Shown in pieces: positions 8,581 through 16,062 of a stretch of 64,000 nucleotides of DNA (positions within the stretch are counted from its first letter, which is position 1; the number at the start of each line of letters is the position of its first letter). Source of the DNA: Thalassobacillus sp043497085 (GTDB taxonomy: Bacteria > Bacillota > Bacilli > Bacillales > Halobacillaceae); NCBI GenBank assembly GCA_043497085.1, contig JBIEKI010000001.1; one strand, given 5' to 3'. The notes beneath the pieces were generated by a model. That model made no database searches. It was not told the DNA's origin and was given only the letters and a program-made list of their open reading frames with translations. The position numbers and the translations under genes were made by a program.

Positions 8581-8609
8581 TTGACAAATAAATTTAGATA
8601 TCTTATACT
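8581..8609 (+). promoter_or_regulatory. Promoter of the AtuA-DUF4387 operon
   Basis: TTGACA (8581-8586) and TATACT (8604-8609) are spaced exactly 17 bp, a near-perfect sigma-A promoter. The operator begins 7 bp after the -10 box, over the expected transcription start. Confidence 0.85.
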
Positions 8610-8616
8610 CGGTTCA

Positions 8617-8632
8617 ACTGGTTATAACATGT
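8617..8632. promoter_or_regulatory. Candidate GntR operator, AtuA side
   Basis: Identical to the site at 7513-7528 (ACTGGTTATAACATGT). Its place at about +1 of the promoter fits steric repression. Confidence 0.75.
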
Positions 8633-8668
8633 TATATACTTTTATTTTCCGAAAGGGGAACTTTTTAC

Positions 8669-10048
8669 ATGAAAGAGCAACTTCGTATTGTGTGCCCAAA
8701 CGGTCATCTAGGATTTGCACCAACAAAAGAAGAAAGTTTTAAAATAGCTGCTGCGACAAAGCCTGACTATTACTGCTGTGATTCTGGCAGTGACGATATC
8801 GGAGCTACTGCTCTTGGAGCTGATCGTTCCGTGAGCATGCGCAAATGGCAGAAGCATGACCTGGAATTGATGCTTCTGGCTGCAAGGGAACAAAATGTTC
8901 CGATGCTTGTCGGTTCGGCAGGGGACTCGGGATCCAACAGCCGGGTTGATATGTATGTGGAACTAATTAAAGAGATTGCAGAAGAACATAATCTTCCTCC
9001 ATTCAAAATCGGTTATTTTTATTCGGAAGTCGATAAGGAAGATGTCAAAAACAAAATCGATCAGGATATCATCATTGAAGGACTGGATGAACGTCCTCCG
9101 CTAACGAAAGAGGAAGTCGATAAAACTAACCGTATTGTTGGCGTTGCAGGCGTCCATCCATATATCAAAGCATTAGATATGGGAGCAGACGTAGTTATTG
9201 GCGGGCGTTCCAGTGACTGTGCAATTTTTGCTGCACCGGCAATTCGTGAAGGTTTCCCTGAAGCCCAATCGTACTATCTTGGGAAAGTTCTTGAATGCGC
9301 TTCCTTCTGTGCAGAACCTTATGGTGCCAAAGAAAGCGTCGTCGGGACGATTACTCATGAAGATGTAAAGGTAACGGCCATGCATCCGAACCAGCGCTGT
9401 ACGATTGCATCAGTGGCAGGTCATGCCATGTATGAGCGCGCCAATCCTTATTATGAGTATGTTGCCGGCGGTATGCTGGATATGACCAATTGTAAATATG
9501 AGCAATATGATGAGAAGACGACACGAATCACAGGGATGGAGTTCGTACCTGTGGAAGGAAAAGTGAAAGTGAAATTAGAAGGCTCCGGGAAAAATGGGGA
9601 GAAATACATTGGAATCGCTGGTGTGCGCGACCCTTATACTATTCAAAATATCGATAAGGTCGTAGAGATGGCAGAACAGCAAGTGGCTGAGGAATTTAAA
9701 GACGAGGATTATAAAATCAGCTTCCGCGTGTTTGGTAAGAATGGTGTCATGGGCGACCTTGAACCGGTAAAAGAAATCAAATCCCATGAATTATGCATAA
9801 TAGTTGAAGGGATTGCAGAAACCGCCGAGGAAGCAGAGGCACTGACTTTGTTCGGCACTCGTCAGATTTTTTACGCACGCCTTCCAGAAGTAAAAGGTAC
9901 GGCTGGTACAGCGGCATTCGTTGTCGATGATGTCCTGCCAGCAACAGCATCTTACTCCTGGACGATGAATCATACCGTTCCGGTCGATGACCCACTAGAA
10001 TTATTTGATGTAAGAACAAAGATGATTGGTGAACCAGTAAAGGCATAA
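8669..10048 (+). CDS. Acyclic terpene utilization AtuA family protein (DUF1446)
   Basis: A 459-residue cytoplasmic protein of the AtuA/DUF1446 family, recognised from the N-terminal NGHLGFAPTKEESF and SGSDDIGATALG, the middle segment GADVVIGGRSSDCA, and the overall length. The family was named from a citronellol/geraniol catabolic cluster of Pseudomonas; its reaction is not settled. Here it lacks the acyl-CoA carboxylase partners of that cluster and is followed after 14 bp by a DUF4387 gene, its usual partner. Ribosome site GAAAGGGG precedes the ATG. The gene has its own promoter and operator. Substrate unknown. Confidence 0.85.
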   Translation: MKEQLRIVCPNGHLGFAPTKEESFKIAAATKPDYYCCDSGSDDIGATALGADRSVSMRKWQKHDLELMLLAAREQNVPMLVGSAGDSGSNSRVDMYVELIKEIAEEHNLPPFKIGYFYSEVDKEDVKNKIDQDIIIEGLDERPPLTKEEVDKTNRIVGVAGVHPYIKALDMGADVVIGGRSSDCAIFAAPAIREGFPEAQSYYLGKVLECASFCAEPYGAKESVVGTITHEDVKVTAMHPNQRCTIASVAGHAMYERANPYYEYVAGGMLDMTNCKYEQYDEKTTRITGMEFVPVEGKVKVKLEGSGKNGEKYIGIAGVRDPYTIQNIDKVVEMAEQQVAEEFKDEDYKISFRVFGKNGVMGDLEPVKEIKSHELCIIVEGIAETAEEAEALTLFGTRQIFYARLPEVKGTAGTAAFVVDDVLPATASYSWTMNHTVPVDDPLELFDVRTKMIGEPVKA

Positions 10049-10062
10049 AAGGAGGAACGGAT

Positions 10063-10386
10063 ATGAAAACAAGTACATTGAATGATCTGGCGAAAACGAT
10101 TCGAAGTAAAAACGCCGGTACTGATAAAATTACATTTGATATCATTTTCAAGGAAAAAGATACGTATGAGATGGTGAAAAATAGTAAATCAATCAACCGG
10201 GAAAAACTGGCTGCTTTATACAACATTGAAGAGGATCGAATAACCGATTTTGTCGAGTATGATCCGGCCAACGCTATTAAATTTACCATTCGTCGGTTCG
10301 CACCAAGTGGTGACCCAGGTGAAGGAGATATCTTTGGCTCTCAGCAGTACCCGCCGTTGTTGGGAATAGAGGTTCCAGTGCAATAG
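10063..10386 (+). CDS. DUF4387 domain protein
   Basis: A 107-residue small soluble protein that I recognise as DUF4387, a domain found next to or fused with AtuA-family proteins. It starts LNDLAKTIRSKNAG and contains FDIIFKEKDTYE. It probably forms a complex with the upstream AtuA-like protein; the function is unknown. Ribosome site AAAGGAGG precedes the ATG by 7 nt. It is the last gene before a strong terminator. Confidence 0.8.
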   Translation: MKTSTLNDLAKTIRSKNAGTDKITFDIIFKEKDTYEMVKNSKSINREKLAALYNIEEDRITDFVEYDPANAIKFTIRRFAPSGDPGEGDIFGSQQYPPLLGIEVPVQ

Positions 10387-10398
10387 AATTAATAGAAG

Positions 10399-10448
10399 AA
10401 AGAGGCTGCCCATAAGTCTATGAAAAACCTTAAGGGGCAGCCTCTTTT
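10399..10448. terminator. Bidirectional terminator after DUF4387
   Basis: AAGAGGCTGCCC pairs with GGGCAGCCTCTT, with T-rich sequence on the plus side and A/T-rich sequence on the other. It separates the DUF4387 gene from the convergent YdcZ-type gene. Confidence 0.85.
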
Positions 10449-10477
10449 CTTATTGGTTATAAGGACGGTAAACGGCT

Positions 10478-11023
10478 CTAATACCTTTCCTGTTGAAAGT
10501 TCTGGTCTGATTTACAGCTGGGTTGATCTCCTGAAAAAGAAATCACCCGATCCGGCTTGTGTTTTTTAACAACCTGCTTGTTCTCATCCGTCTGCTTTTC
10601 CAATTTATATACAAGCACGCCACCAATTAATAATGCTATTCCAAGCAGCTTCTGCCAGGAAAGTGGAGCGGCCTCAAAGCCAAACCAGCCACCCGTATTA
10701 ATAATAAAAGCTATGACAATTTGGGAAATGAGGGCAATCGAGATTGCATATGCCGGTCCAATCAGCGTTACGCCTCTCATTAAGAAGAAAACGATTCCTA
10801 CTCCAAACACCCCGCCAAACAAAAACAGTGGATTGACATTTCCAAATTCTAAAATGCTTCTTTTCTCGATGGAATAAAATACCGGCAATGAGCAGACAAG
10901 ACCGAGACCGAGGACGAGAGAGGTCGTTGCCCACGGGCCTGTTTTTTCACTTACTCTGGCATTGAATACATTTTGAAGGCTGATTAAAATGCCTGCGATA
11001 ATCGCTAATAACGCTCCAGTCAT
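10478..11023 (-). CDS. YdcZ/DUF606 family DMT transporter
   Basis: A 181-residue membrane protein of the small DUF606 branch of the drug/metabolite transporter superfamily. Five hydrophobic segments fill the first 145 residues, starting ALLAIIAGILISLQNVFNARV. A polar C-terminal tail of about 35 residues is longer than in its paralogue at 11749-12174. Two such five-helix proteins often form a pair. It is the last gene of an operon with the Crp-family regulator and the paralogue. Substrate unknown. Ribosome site AAGGAGG precedes the ATG. Confidence 0.85.
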   Translation of the reverse strand: MTGALLAIIAGILISLQNVFNARVSEKTGPWATTSLVLGLGLVCSLPVFYSIEKRSILEFGNVNPLFLFGGVFGVGIVFFLMRGVTLIGPAYAISIALISQIVIAFIINTGGWFGFEAAPLSWQKLLGIALLIGGVLVYKLEKQTDENKQVVKKHKPDRVISFSGDQPSCKSDQNFQQERY

Positions 11024-11035
11024 CGGCGTTCCTCC

Positions 11036-11731
11036 TTATTCATAGATATTTCCTTTCGCAAGAATGCTTAATTTTTCAAGGTCTTTTATTGTAATCGTGC
11101 CATTGGCGCGTTCAATGATGCCGTCTGAATTCATCTTCTTCAATACACGGTTTAAATGGCGGTAACTGGTCCCCAGCCACTCTGCGAGCTCTGATAAATT
11201 CGATGTATGCATTTCCTGATGAAAAGCTGTGCCTTCACTGACCGAGGAAATCGATAGTAAATAGCTGGCCAGACGAACTTCTACTGGATAAAGCATGTTT
11301 AGACTCGTCGTATGGGATTCGGTATAAAACTTCCGGGCTAACGTTTCCAGTAAAAAACGCATAAATGGCGGGTGATCTTTTTCCAGCTTCTCCAAATCGG
11401 CAAATGACGCTGCAAGCATCACGCCATCCGTTACCGCTTCAACGGAATTAAAGACCGCATTCCTTTTAACATATTCCACATCACCGATAAGCTCCAGGGG
11501 ACGCTTAAACCGGTTAATTAATGACTTTCCTTCAGGCGTAAGTGTAAAAATTTTTATTTTTCCTTCTACCAGAATGTAGAGTTCATCAAGCTCTTCGCCA
11601 GCTGAAAATAGAACAGTTCCTTTTTTAAACTGGCAGGCTTTTATATGGGGCCTGAAATCCTCTGAAAAGACCCCATCCAGTTCATAACGCTCAAGGTAGT
11701 AGTTTAAATCAAATGCTTCTATTTCTTTCAC
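11036..11731 (-). CDS. Crp/Fnr family transcriptional regulator
   Basis: A 231-residue regulator with an N-terminal cyclic-nucleotide-binding-like beta roll (GTVLFSAGEELDELYILVEGKIKI) and a C-terminal winged helix (NLSELAEWLGTSYRHLNRVLKKM). No Fnr-type cysteine cluster is seen. I chose the GTG at 11731, 8 nt after an AAGGTG site; a longer frame reaches 11839 but runs into the upstream transporter gene. It lies between two YdcZ-type transporters and probably controls them. The palindrome at 12227-12240 is a candidate target. Confidence 0.88.
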   Translation of the reverse strand: MKEIEAFDLNYYLERYELDGVFSEDFRPHIKACQFKKGTVLFSAGEELDELYILVEGKIKIFTLTPEGKSLINRFKRPLELIGDVEYVKRNAVFNSVEAVTDGVMLAASFADLEKLEKDHPPFMRFLLETLARKFYTESHTTSLNMLYPVEVRLASYLLSISSVSEGTAFHQEMHTSNLSELAEWLGTSYRHLNRVLKKMNSDGIIERANGTITIKDLEKLSILAKGNIYE

Positions 11732-11748
11732 CGTATAAACACCTTCTT

Positions 11749-12174
11749 TTACAATTGGAAAAGGACAACTCCGGCGAGCATCATCATAAGTCCAAGGCCT
11801 TGCCGCAACGTGACAGGTATTTTCTTCTCCCCGAACCATCCGCGTGACTCTATGATAAATGCCATTGCTATCTGTGACACAAGTAGGATAGCGATGGCTG
11901 CTGCGGGGCCGATTCTATGAATCGCTGTCAATTCTGAGAAAACGACAATGACACCGAATGATCCTCCAATTAAATAAAGAAATGGAACTTTTTTAAAGCT
12001 TTTTCCTTTACCATCTCTTACTTTCATATAAATAATGATGGCGATGGTGAAGGCTACGATATGAACCATTACCGTTGTGTGCCACCCGCCAATCGCATCA
12101 CTCATTCTTGCGTTAAAGATACCTTGCATCGTGATGCACAGTCCTCCAAGCAGTGAAAATAAAGCACCTTTCAT
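11749..12174 (-). CDS. YdcZ/DUF606 family DMT transporter (first gene of pair)
   Basis: A 141-residue five-helix membrane protein paralogous to the product of 10478-11023: both have an N-terminal ALLxxxxGxxxxxQxxFNAR(M/V)S motif and a central GGxFGVxxVFxxxxxxxxIGPAxAI segment. It is the first gene of a three-gene operon (transporter, Crp-type regulator, transporter), 17 bp before the regulator. The two halves probably make a heterodimeric transporter of unknown substrate. Ribosome site GGAGG precedes the ATG by 8 nt. Confidence 0.85.
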   Translation of the reverse strand: MKGALFSLLGGLCITMQGIFNARMSDAIGGWHTTVMVHIVAFTIAIIIYMKVRDGKGKSFKKVPFLYLIGGSFGVIVVFSELTAIHRIGPAAAIAILLVSQIAMAFIIESRGWFGEKKIPVTLRQGLGLMMMLAGVVLFQL

Positions 12175-12226
12175 CTTTCATCCTCCTATTCTGCATTTAT
12201 TTAAAAGGAAGATGAAAATTTTTGAA

Positions 12227-12240
12227 AGGACATATGTCCT
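12227..12240. promoter_or_regulatory. Perfect 14-bp palindrome upstream of the YdcZ/Crp operon
   Basis: AGGACATATGTCCT lies about 53 bp upstream of the first gene. It is a candidate operator, possibly for the Crp-type regulator of the same operon. It is not the classical TGTGA-N6-TCACA site. Confidence 0.4.
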
Positions 12241-12286
12241 AACCAATGTCACTCATACAAGAAAGCTTTCCCCTTTTCATCATAAA

Positions 12287-12325
12287 AATAAGCTCAGAGC
12301 GTGTGAATCCAGCTCTAAGCTTATT
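12287..12325 (-). terminator. Terminator of bdbD-bdbC
   Basis: AATAAGCTTAGAGC and GCTCTGAGCTTATT (minus strand) pair with one mismatch and are followed by TTTTATG. It lies 8 bp beyond the bdbC stop codon. Confidence 0.75.
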
Positions 12326-12332
12326 GGTCAGC

Positions 12333-12755
12333 TTATTTCTTTCGTGCGGCGAACAAAAAAATCGTTATCAGCGTAAATGCGGTCAATGCCAGAAAAGGAA
12401 TCGTGATAAAACCCAGCCAGTTGATATATTCCGCACTGCATGGCACGCCACCGACACATGGTTTAATGCTCGCAAAACCCGGAACTTTTTGTTCCATATA
12501 ATGAAAAATGGAAACGAGCCCGCCTATGATAGAGAGCGGCAGCGCATATATGACGATACTGCGGTCATTCAGGAAAGTCGCAATTCCCAGGATGATGCTG
12601 AGCGGGTACATGAATATCCGCTGTACCCAGCATAATTCACAAGGAATGAATTCCCTTATTTCACTAAAATAGAGACTCCCTAATGTAGCGATGACAGCAG
12701 CCAGCCATGCAATGTAAAGTGCAACATGCTGTCTGCTACTTTTCCGTTTACTCAT
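12333..12755 (-). CDS. bdbC: Disulfide bond formation protein BdbC (DsbB-like)
   Basis: A 140-residue membrane protein with four helices and the two cysteine pairs of the DsbB family: PCELCW near residue 39 and a later C-VGGVPC pair in the second extracytoplasmic loop. It passes electrons from BdbD to quinone. The ATG at 12755 overlaps the end of bdbD by 8 nt, which suggests translational coupling; an in-frame start at 12830 lies deep inside bdbD and is unlikely. Length is close to that of B. subtilis BdbC. Confidence 0.92.
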   Translation of the reverse strand: MSKRKSSRQHVALYIAWLAAVIATLGSLYFSEIREFIPCELCWVQRIFMYPLSIILGIATFLNDRSIVIYALPLSIIGGLVSIFHYMEQKVPGFASIKPCVGGVPCSAEYINWLGFITIPFLALTAFTLITIFLFAARKK

Positions 12756-13440
12756 TGCTATCTTCAATCGCTTTTTCAATTTTATTGGAAATCTCTTCAT
12801 AGTTGAATGGGTCTTCCACCATTTCACCATTAATCATTACTGTAGGTGTAACTTGAACTCCATGTTCTTTGACGAGCGTATCATCTTTTTGGACTTCCTG
12901 CTGAATTTCTTCCGATTTCATATCCTGTTTCATTTGTTCGATATCAATCGATGGGACACTTTCTTCAGCTGTTTCCACAATCTTTTCTTCTGTCAGCCAG
13001 CCTTCCTGGTGTTCTTCTGGCTGGGCCGCATATAATTGCTTGCTGAAGTCCCAAAATTTTTCCGGAGTCTGTTTATAAACGGCTTCTGCTGCGGAAGAAG
13101 CCAATTCAGAATCTTCCCCGTGAAAGAGGACGTTGACATAAGTCAAATTAGCATCGCCTGAATCAATATAATCTTGTTTCAATAATGGAAAGACCTGGTC
13201 GCTCCATACTTTACATGCTGGGCAAAGATAGTCGCCGAATTCGACGATTTCCACCGGTGCATCGGATTCACCAATGGTCGGTTGGCCCTCTGTAGAGATA
13301 GAATCTCCAGAAGAAGCCGTATTGCTTTCACTTCCGCTATTGTTTTTACTATCTAATACGACAAAAGCAGCTACAAGTCCAATGACAACTACAGTTAAAA
13401 TGACAACGAATTTCATCGAGCCTTTATTATTTTCAGCCAT
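12748..13440 (-). CDS. bdbD: Thiol-disulfide oxidoreductase BdbD (DsbA-like)
   Basis: A 230-residue thioredoxin-fold oxidase anchored by one N-terminal membrane helix (KFVVILTVVVIGLVAAFVVL). An acidic Ser/Gly linker leads to the DsbA-like domain with active site CPAC (in DYLCPACKVW) and the cis-proline loop VTPT. It introduces disulfides into exported proteins and is reoxidised by BdbC, encoded immediately downstream. Ribosome site AGGAGTG precedes the ATG. The highly acidic domain fits a salt-tolerant host. Confidence 0.93.
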   Translation of the reverse strand: MAENNKGSMKFVVILTVVVIGLVAAFVVLDSKNNSGSESNTASSGDSISTEGQPTIGESDAPVEIVEFGDYLCPACKVWSDQVFPLLKQDYIDSGDANLTYVNVLFHGEDSELASSAAEAVYKQTPEKFWDFSKQLYAAQPEEHQEGWLTEEKIVETAEESVPSIDIEQMKQDMKSEEIQQEVQKDDTLVKEHGVQVTPTVMINGEMVEDPFNYEEISNKIEKAIEDSNE

Positions 13441-13657
13441 GGTTACACTCCTATATGTATTTTAAGTTAGCAATCGCAACGCTTGATAATATCAACATGT
13501 TATCATAAAAGGAAGATCAAATAGAAAAGATTTTCTTGATATTTTTTGACAATCTTATTAAATTATATACTTTCTCAGCTTTCCTGAAAAGCTTAGAGAT
13601 TTCACTACTTAATAGGACGACCATGGATTGTTATCGGTATTAAACAGAGGTGTTTAT

Positions 13658-14374
13658 TTGGATTCTATTTTTTTATTTATTGTCATCATTTTATTAGCTT
13701 CCATTTTACAAACCAGTACAGGTTTCGGCTTTTCGATCATGGCTACACCGTTTTTATTATTATTGTTCGCTCCCAGGGAAGCGATTCAGATCAATCTGGC
13801 TCTTTCACTGGTCATTTCCAGTGTCTTGATTATGAAAATCCGTCATGATGTCGATACAGGAATTTTAAAAAGGTTCATCATCGGCAGTAGTGCCGGACTT
13901 CCGATTGGCATCCTCATCTTTCTTTTGGCAGACATGACCAAGTTAAAGCTCGGTATCAGTATCGTTATCCTGGTGCTTACAATTCTTTTGATCTTCCAAT
14001 TCCGGACTCATCAGTCTTTGCGTAGAGACTTTATCGCAGGAGGTATATCGGGAGCGATGACCACCAGTATCGGAATGCCTGGACCACCACTCCTGCTGTA
14101 TTTTTCCGGTACGGATACGAAGAAGGAAAAGTTGAGAGCAACTACGCTCGCTTTCTACTTATTCATTTATTTCGTGAGCCTGCTGATTCAAGTGGTTTTT
14201 GCGGGCACGAACATCGAAGTATGGAAGGCTGGCGGATTAGCCTTGCCTGTGGTACTGGCTGGACTTGTTTTGGGCCAATTATTGTTTCAATGGATCAACC
14301 AGCGTTTATTTCAGCTATTCATGTACATGATTTTGTTATTCACCGGGCTCTATTTGCTGCTTGAGAGTTTTTAA
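13658..14374 (+). CDS. TauE/SafE family sulfite exporter-like membrane protein
   Basis: A 238-residue membrane protein with about eight helices arranged as two repeats, each with a Gly/Pro-rich motif: QTSTGFGFSIMATPF near the start and GGISGAMTTSIGMPGPPLLLY in the middle, typical of the TauE/SafE (DUF81) family. Members export sulfite or organosulfur acids; the substrate here is unknown. I chose TTG at 13658 because GAGGTG lies 5 nt upstream; an earlier TTG at 13628 has no ribosome site. Monocistronic, upstream of the thiamin cluster. Confidence 0.85.
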   Translation: MDSIFLFIVIILLASILQTSTGFGFSIMATPFLLLLFAPREAIQINLALSLVISSVLIMKIRHDVDTGILKRFIIGSSAGLPIGILIFLLADMTKLKLGISIVILVLTILLIFQFRTHQSLRRDFIAGGISGAMTTSIGMPGPPLLLYFSGTDTKKEKLRATTLAFYLFIYFVSLLIQVVFAGTNIEVWKAGGLALPVVLAGLVLGQLLFQWINQRLFQLFMYMILLFTGLYLLLESF

Positions 14375-14490
14375 ATCTATCAAAGCATACGTGTGCAGGC
14401 TTTATTTTCAAAAATTTATCATAGAGAAGTGGAAGAGCTTCCTATACTTTGTTATGATGAAATGGAAACATCAAATTAAATATATGAAAC

Positions 14491-14590
14491 AACTACTAGG
14501 GGTGCCCTGAATGGTGGGCTGAGAGGAAAGCGCGTGAAGCTTTCCGACTCTTATGGACCTGATCTGGTTAATACCAGCGGAGGGAAGTAG
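14491..14590 (+). ncRNA. TPP riboswitch (THI box) controlling thiW
   Basis: The conserved blocks are in order: ACTAGGGGTGCC, GCTGAGAGG, GGACCTGATCTGG, AATACCAGCG and GGGAAGTAG. A variable hairpin (GGAAAGC/GCTTTCC) lies between GAGA and the second domain. A terminator follows at 14624-14655, so control is probably by premature termination: the riboswitch segment GGACCT can pair with AGGTCC in the terminator's 5' arm when TPP is absent. The 309-bp gap from 14375 to 14683 holds this element and its terminator. Confidence 0.95.
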
Positions 14591-14623
14591 TCGGAAGATA
14601 CGTCTATTTTCTTTTAACCTACC

Positions 14624-14655
14624 AAGCCAGGTCCCATGAGGATCTGGCTTTTTTA
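14624..14655 (+). terminator. TPP riboswitch terminator before thiW
   Basis: AAGCCAGGTCC pairs with GGATCTGGCTT, followed by five or more T. It is the expression platform of the upstream TPP riboswitch. Confidence 0.85.
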
Positions 14656-14683
14656 GTGCGCTCTTGGAGAAAGGAGGGGAGAA

Positions 14684-15184
14684 ATGAATCGTACGCGTCT
14701 GCTTACGACAATGGCTGTATTTGTAGCAATTGGCACCATGGGAGCACAGCTGCTCTGGTTTCCGGCAGGGATAGCTAAAGCTTACCCAGTCCAGCATGCA
14801 GTCAATGTGATGGCGGCTGTAACGCTCGGACCACTGCCGGCGGTGGTCATTGCGTTTATGATCGGCGTTTTGCGTAATCTGCTTGGAATCGGCACTTTGC
14901 TGGCCTTTCCGGGCGGCATGGTCGGCGCATTTTTAGCTGGCTATCTATACAAGAAGCTGGGCAGAAAAGCCTGGGCTGCCGTTGGCGAGGTTGTGGGGAC
15001 TGGAGTAATTGGCGCTTTGTTTGCCGTCCCTTTTGCCAATGTGCTGATGGGAAGTGCGGTTGGAGCTTTGTTTTTTATTCCATCATTTCTGGTCAGCAGT
15101 ATTACTGGTGCTGTAATCGGCTGGCTGGTCGTCGTCAAAATCAAACAAGAACAATTATTGCCTAATACAAGAAGAGTTTCATAG
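14684..15184 (+). CDS. thiW: ThiW, thiazole-type ECF transporter S component
   Basis: A 166-residue membrane protein of the ThiW family, the substrate-binding S component of an energy-coupling-factor importer predicted to take up the hydroxyethylthiazole moiety of thiamin. It has about five helices; the segment PAGIAKAYPVQHAVNVMAA is characteristic. The ATG follows AAAGGAGGGG. It stands under its own TPP riboswitch, separate from the downstream salvage operon. The shared EcfAAT module must be encoded elsewhere. Confidence 0.9.
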   Translation: MNRTRLLTTMAVFVAIGTMGAQLLWFPAGIAKAYPVQHAVNVMAAVTLGPLPAVVIAFMIGVLRNLLGIGTLLAFPGGMVGAFLAGYLYKKLGRKAWAAVGEVVGTGVIGALFAVPFANVLMGSAVGALFFIPSFLVSSITGAVIGWLVVVKIKQEQLLPNTRRVS

Positions 15185-15204
15185 TGTTTAACTTTTTAAC
15201 GGAA

Positions 15205-15294
15205 AACTACTAGGGGCGCGTACAGCTGAGATAAGGAATGATTTCCTTTGTCCCTTGGAACCTGATCTGGATAATGCCAGCGCAGGGAAGTAGT
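15205..15294 (+). ncRNA. TPP riboswitch controlling the tenA-thiD-thiM-thiE operon
   Basis: Conserved blocks include ACTACTAGGGGCGC, GCTGAGA, GGAACCTGATCTGG, AATGCCAGCG and GGGAAGTAGTAG. No intrinsic terminator follows; instead a hairpin covers the tenA ribosome site (see 15336-15368), so this copy probably acts on translation, unlike the thiW copy. Confidence 0.95.
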
Positions 15295-15335
15295 AGAGGA
15301 CCAACTTCACCACCCTCTATCTTTCTACTTTTATT

Positions 15336-15368
15336 CCCCTAGTAGCTTCCTAACTATTAAAGGAGGCT
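15336..15368 (+). promoter_or_regulatory. Expression platform: ribosome-site hairpin with a switching strand
   Basis: AGCTTCCT (15344-15351) can pair with AGGAGGCT (15361-15368), hiding the tenA ribosome site in an 8-bp stem with one G-U pair. Just upstream, CCCCTAGTAG (15336-15345) is the exact complement of CTACTAGGGG (15207-15216), the 5' strand of riboswitch stem P1. Without TPP this long-range helix can form and oppose the hairpin; with TPP, P1 forms and the hairpin wins. The mechanism is inferred. Confidence 0.65.
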
Positions 15369-15372
15369 TACC

Positions 15373-16062
15373 ATGACTTTTTCAAACGACTTAAGAAAAG
15401 AAAACGATGATATTTTTCGAAAGATATTCAGCCATCCATTTGTGGTCGGTATAGGAAAAGGAGACGTGCCAAAAGAGGCCCTGGAGCACTATATCAAAGC
15501 AGACTTTGAGTACTTGAATGCGTTCATGCATATCTATGGCATAGCCGTCTCCAAATCAGGCAATAGAGATGATATCTCACTCTTCAATGACCAGATAGGC
15601 TTTGTATTGAACAGTGAAACCCATCCCCATCATAACTTTTGTGAGCAGGCTGGGGTGAAATATGAAGACATGCAAGGATACCCGCTGCCACCAACGGCGG
15701 ACCACTATATCAAGCACATGATGTACCATGCCCATACCGGAAACTTAGGCGAAATCCTATGTGCGTTGCTTCCTTGTCCGTGGACATATTTAGAAATCGG
15801 TCAGGTGTTGACGGGTCAATACGAGCCGAACGGTAGCCATCCGTTTTATCCATGGATCAAATTCTACGCGGATGCTGAGATGAGAGGGCTGACAGGAAAG
15901 CTGCGTAACCGCCTGGATGAACTGGCAGAAGAAGTATCTGAAAAACAACGCACCCGTATGAAAGAAGCATTCCGGAAGAGTTGTCAACTTGAGTTGGCTT
16001 TTTGGGAAATGGCCTATACGTGTGAAGAATGGCCGGTACAGAAAGTGGTGACACAGCGATGA
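15373..16062 (+). CDS. tenA: TenA, aminopyrimidine aminohydrolase (thiaminase II)
   Basis: A 229-residue all-helical TenA-family enzyme. It hydrolyses thiamin breakdown products, mainly aminomethyl-aminopyrimidine, to HMP for salvage. The catalytic cysteine is residue 135 in LCALLPCPWTYLEIG, the same number as in B. subtilis TenA. The ribosome site AAAGGAGG is 7 nt before the ATG and is covered by the riboswitch hairpin. It is the first of four overlapping salvage genes. Confidence 0.95.
   Translation: MTFSNDLRKENDDIFRKIFSHPFVVGIGKGDVPKEALEHYIKADFEYLNAFMHIYGIAVSKSGNRDDISLFNDQIGFVLNSETHPHHNFCEQAGVKYEDMQGYPLPPTADHYIKHMMYHAHTGNLGEILCALLPCPWTYLEIGQVLTGQYEPNGSHPFYPWIKFYADAEMRGLTGKLRNRLDELAEEVSEKQRTRMKEAFRKSCQLELAFWEMAYTCEEWPVQKVVTQR

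Noticed and set aside
8669..10386. Classical citronellol/geraniol degradation operon
   Set aside because: Only the AtuA-family protein is present; the acyl-CoA carboxylase, dehydrogenase and lyase partners are missing.
16029..16058. Longer ThiD start
   Set aside because: This ATG lies within tenA without a ribosome site; the ATGA overlap at 16059 gives the normal N-terminus.
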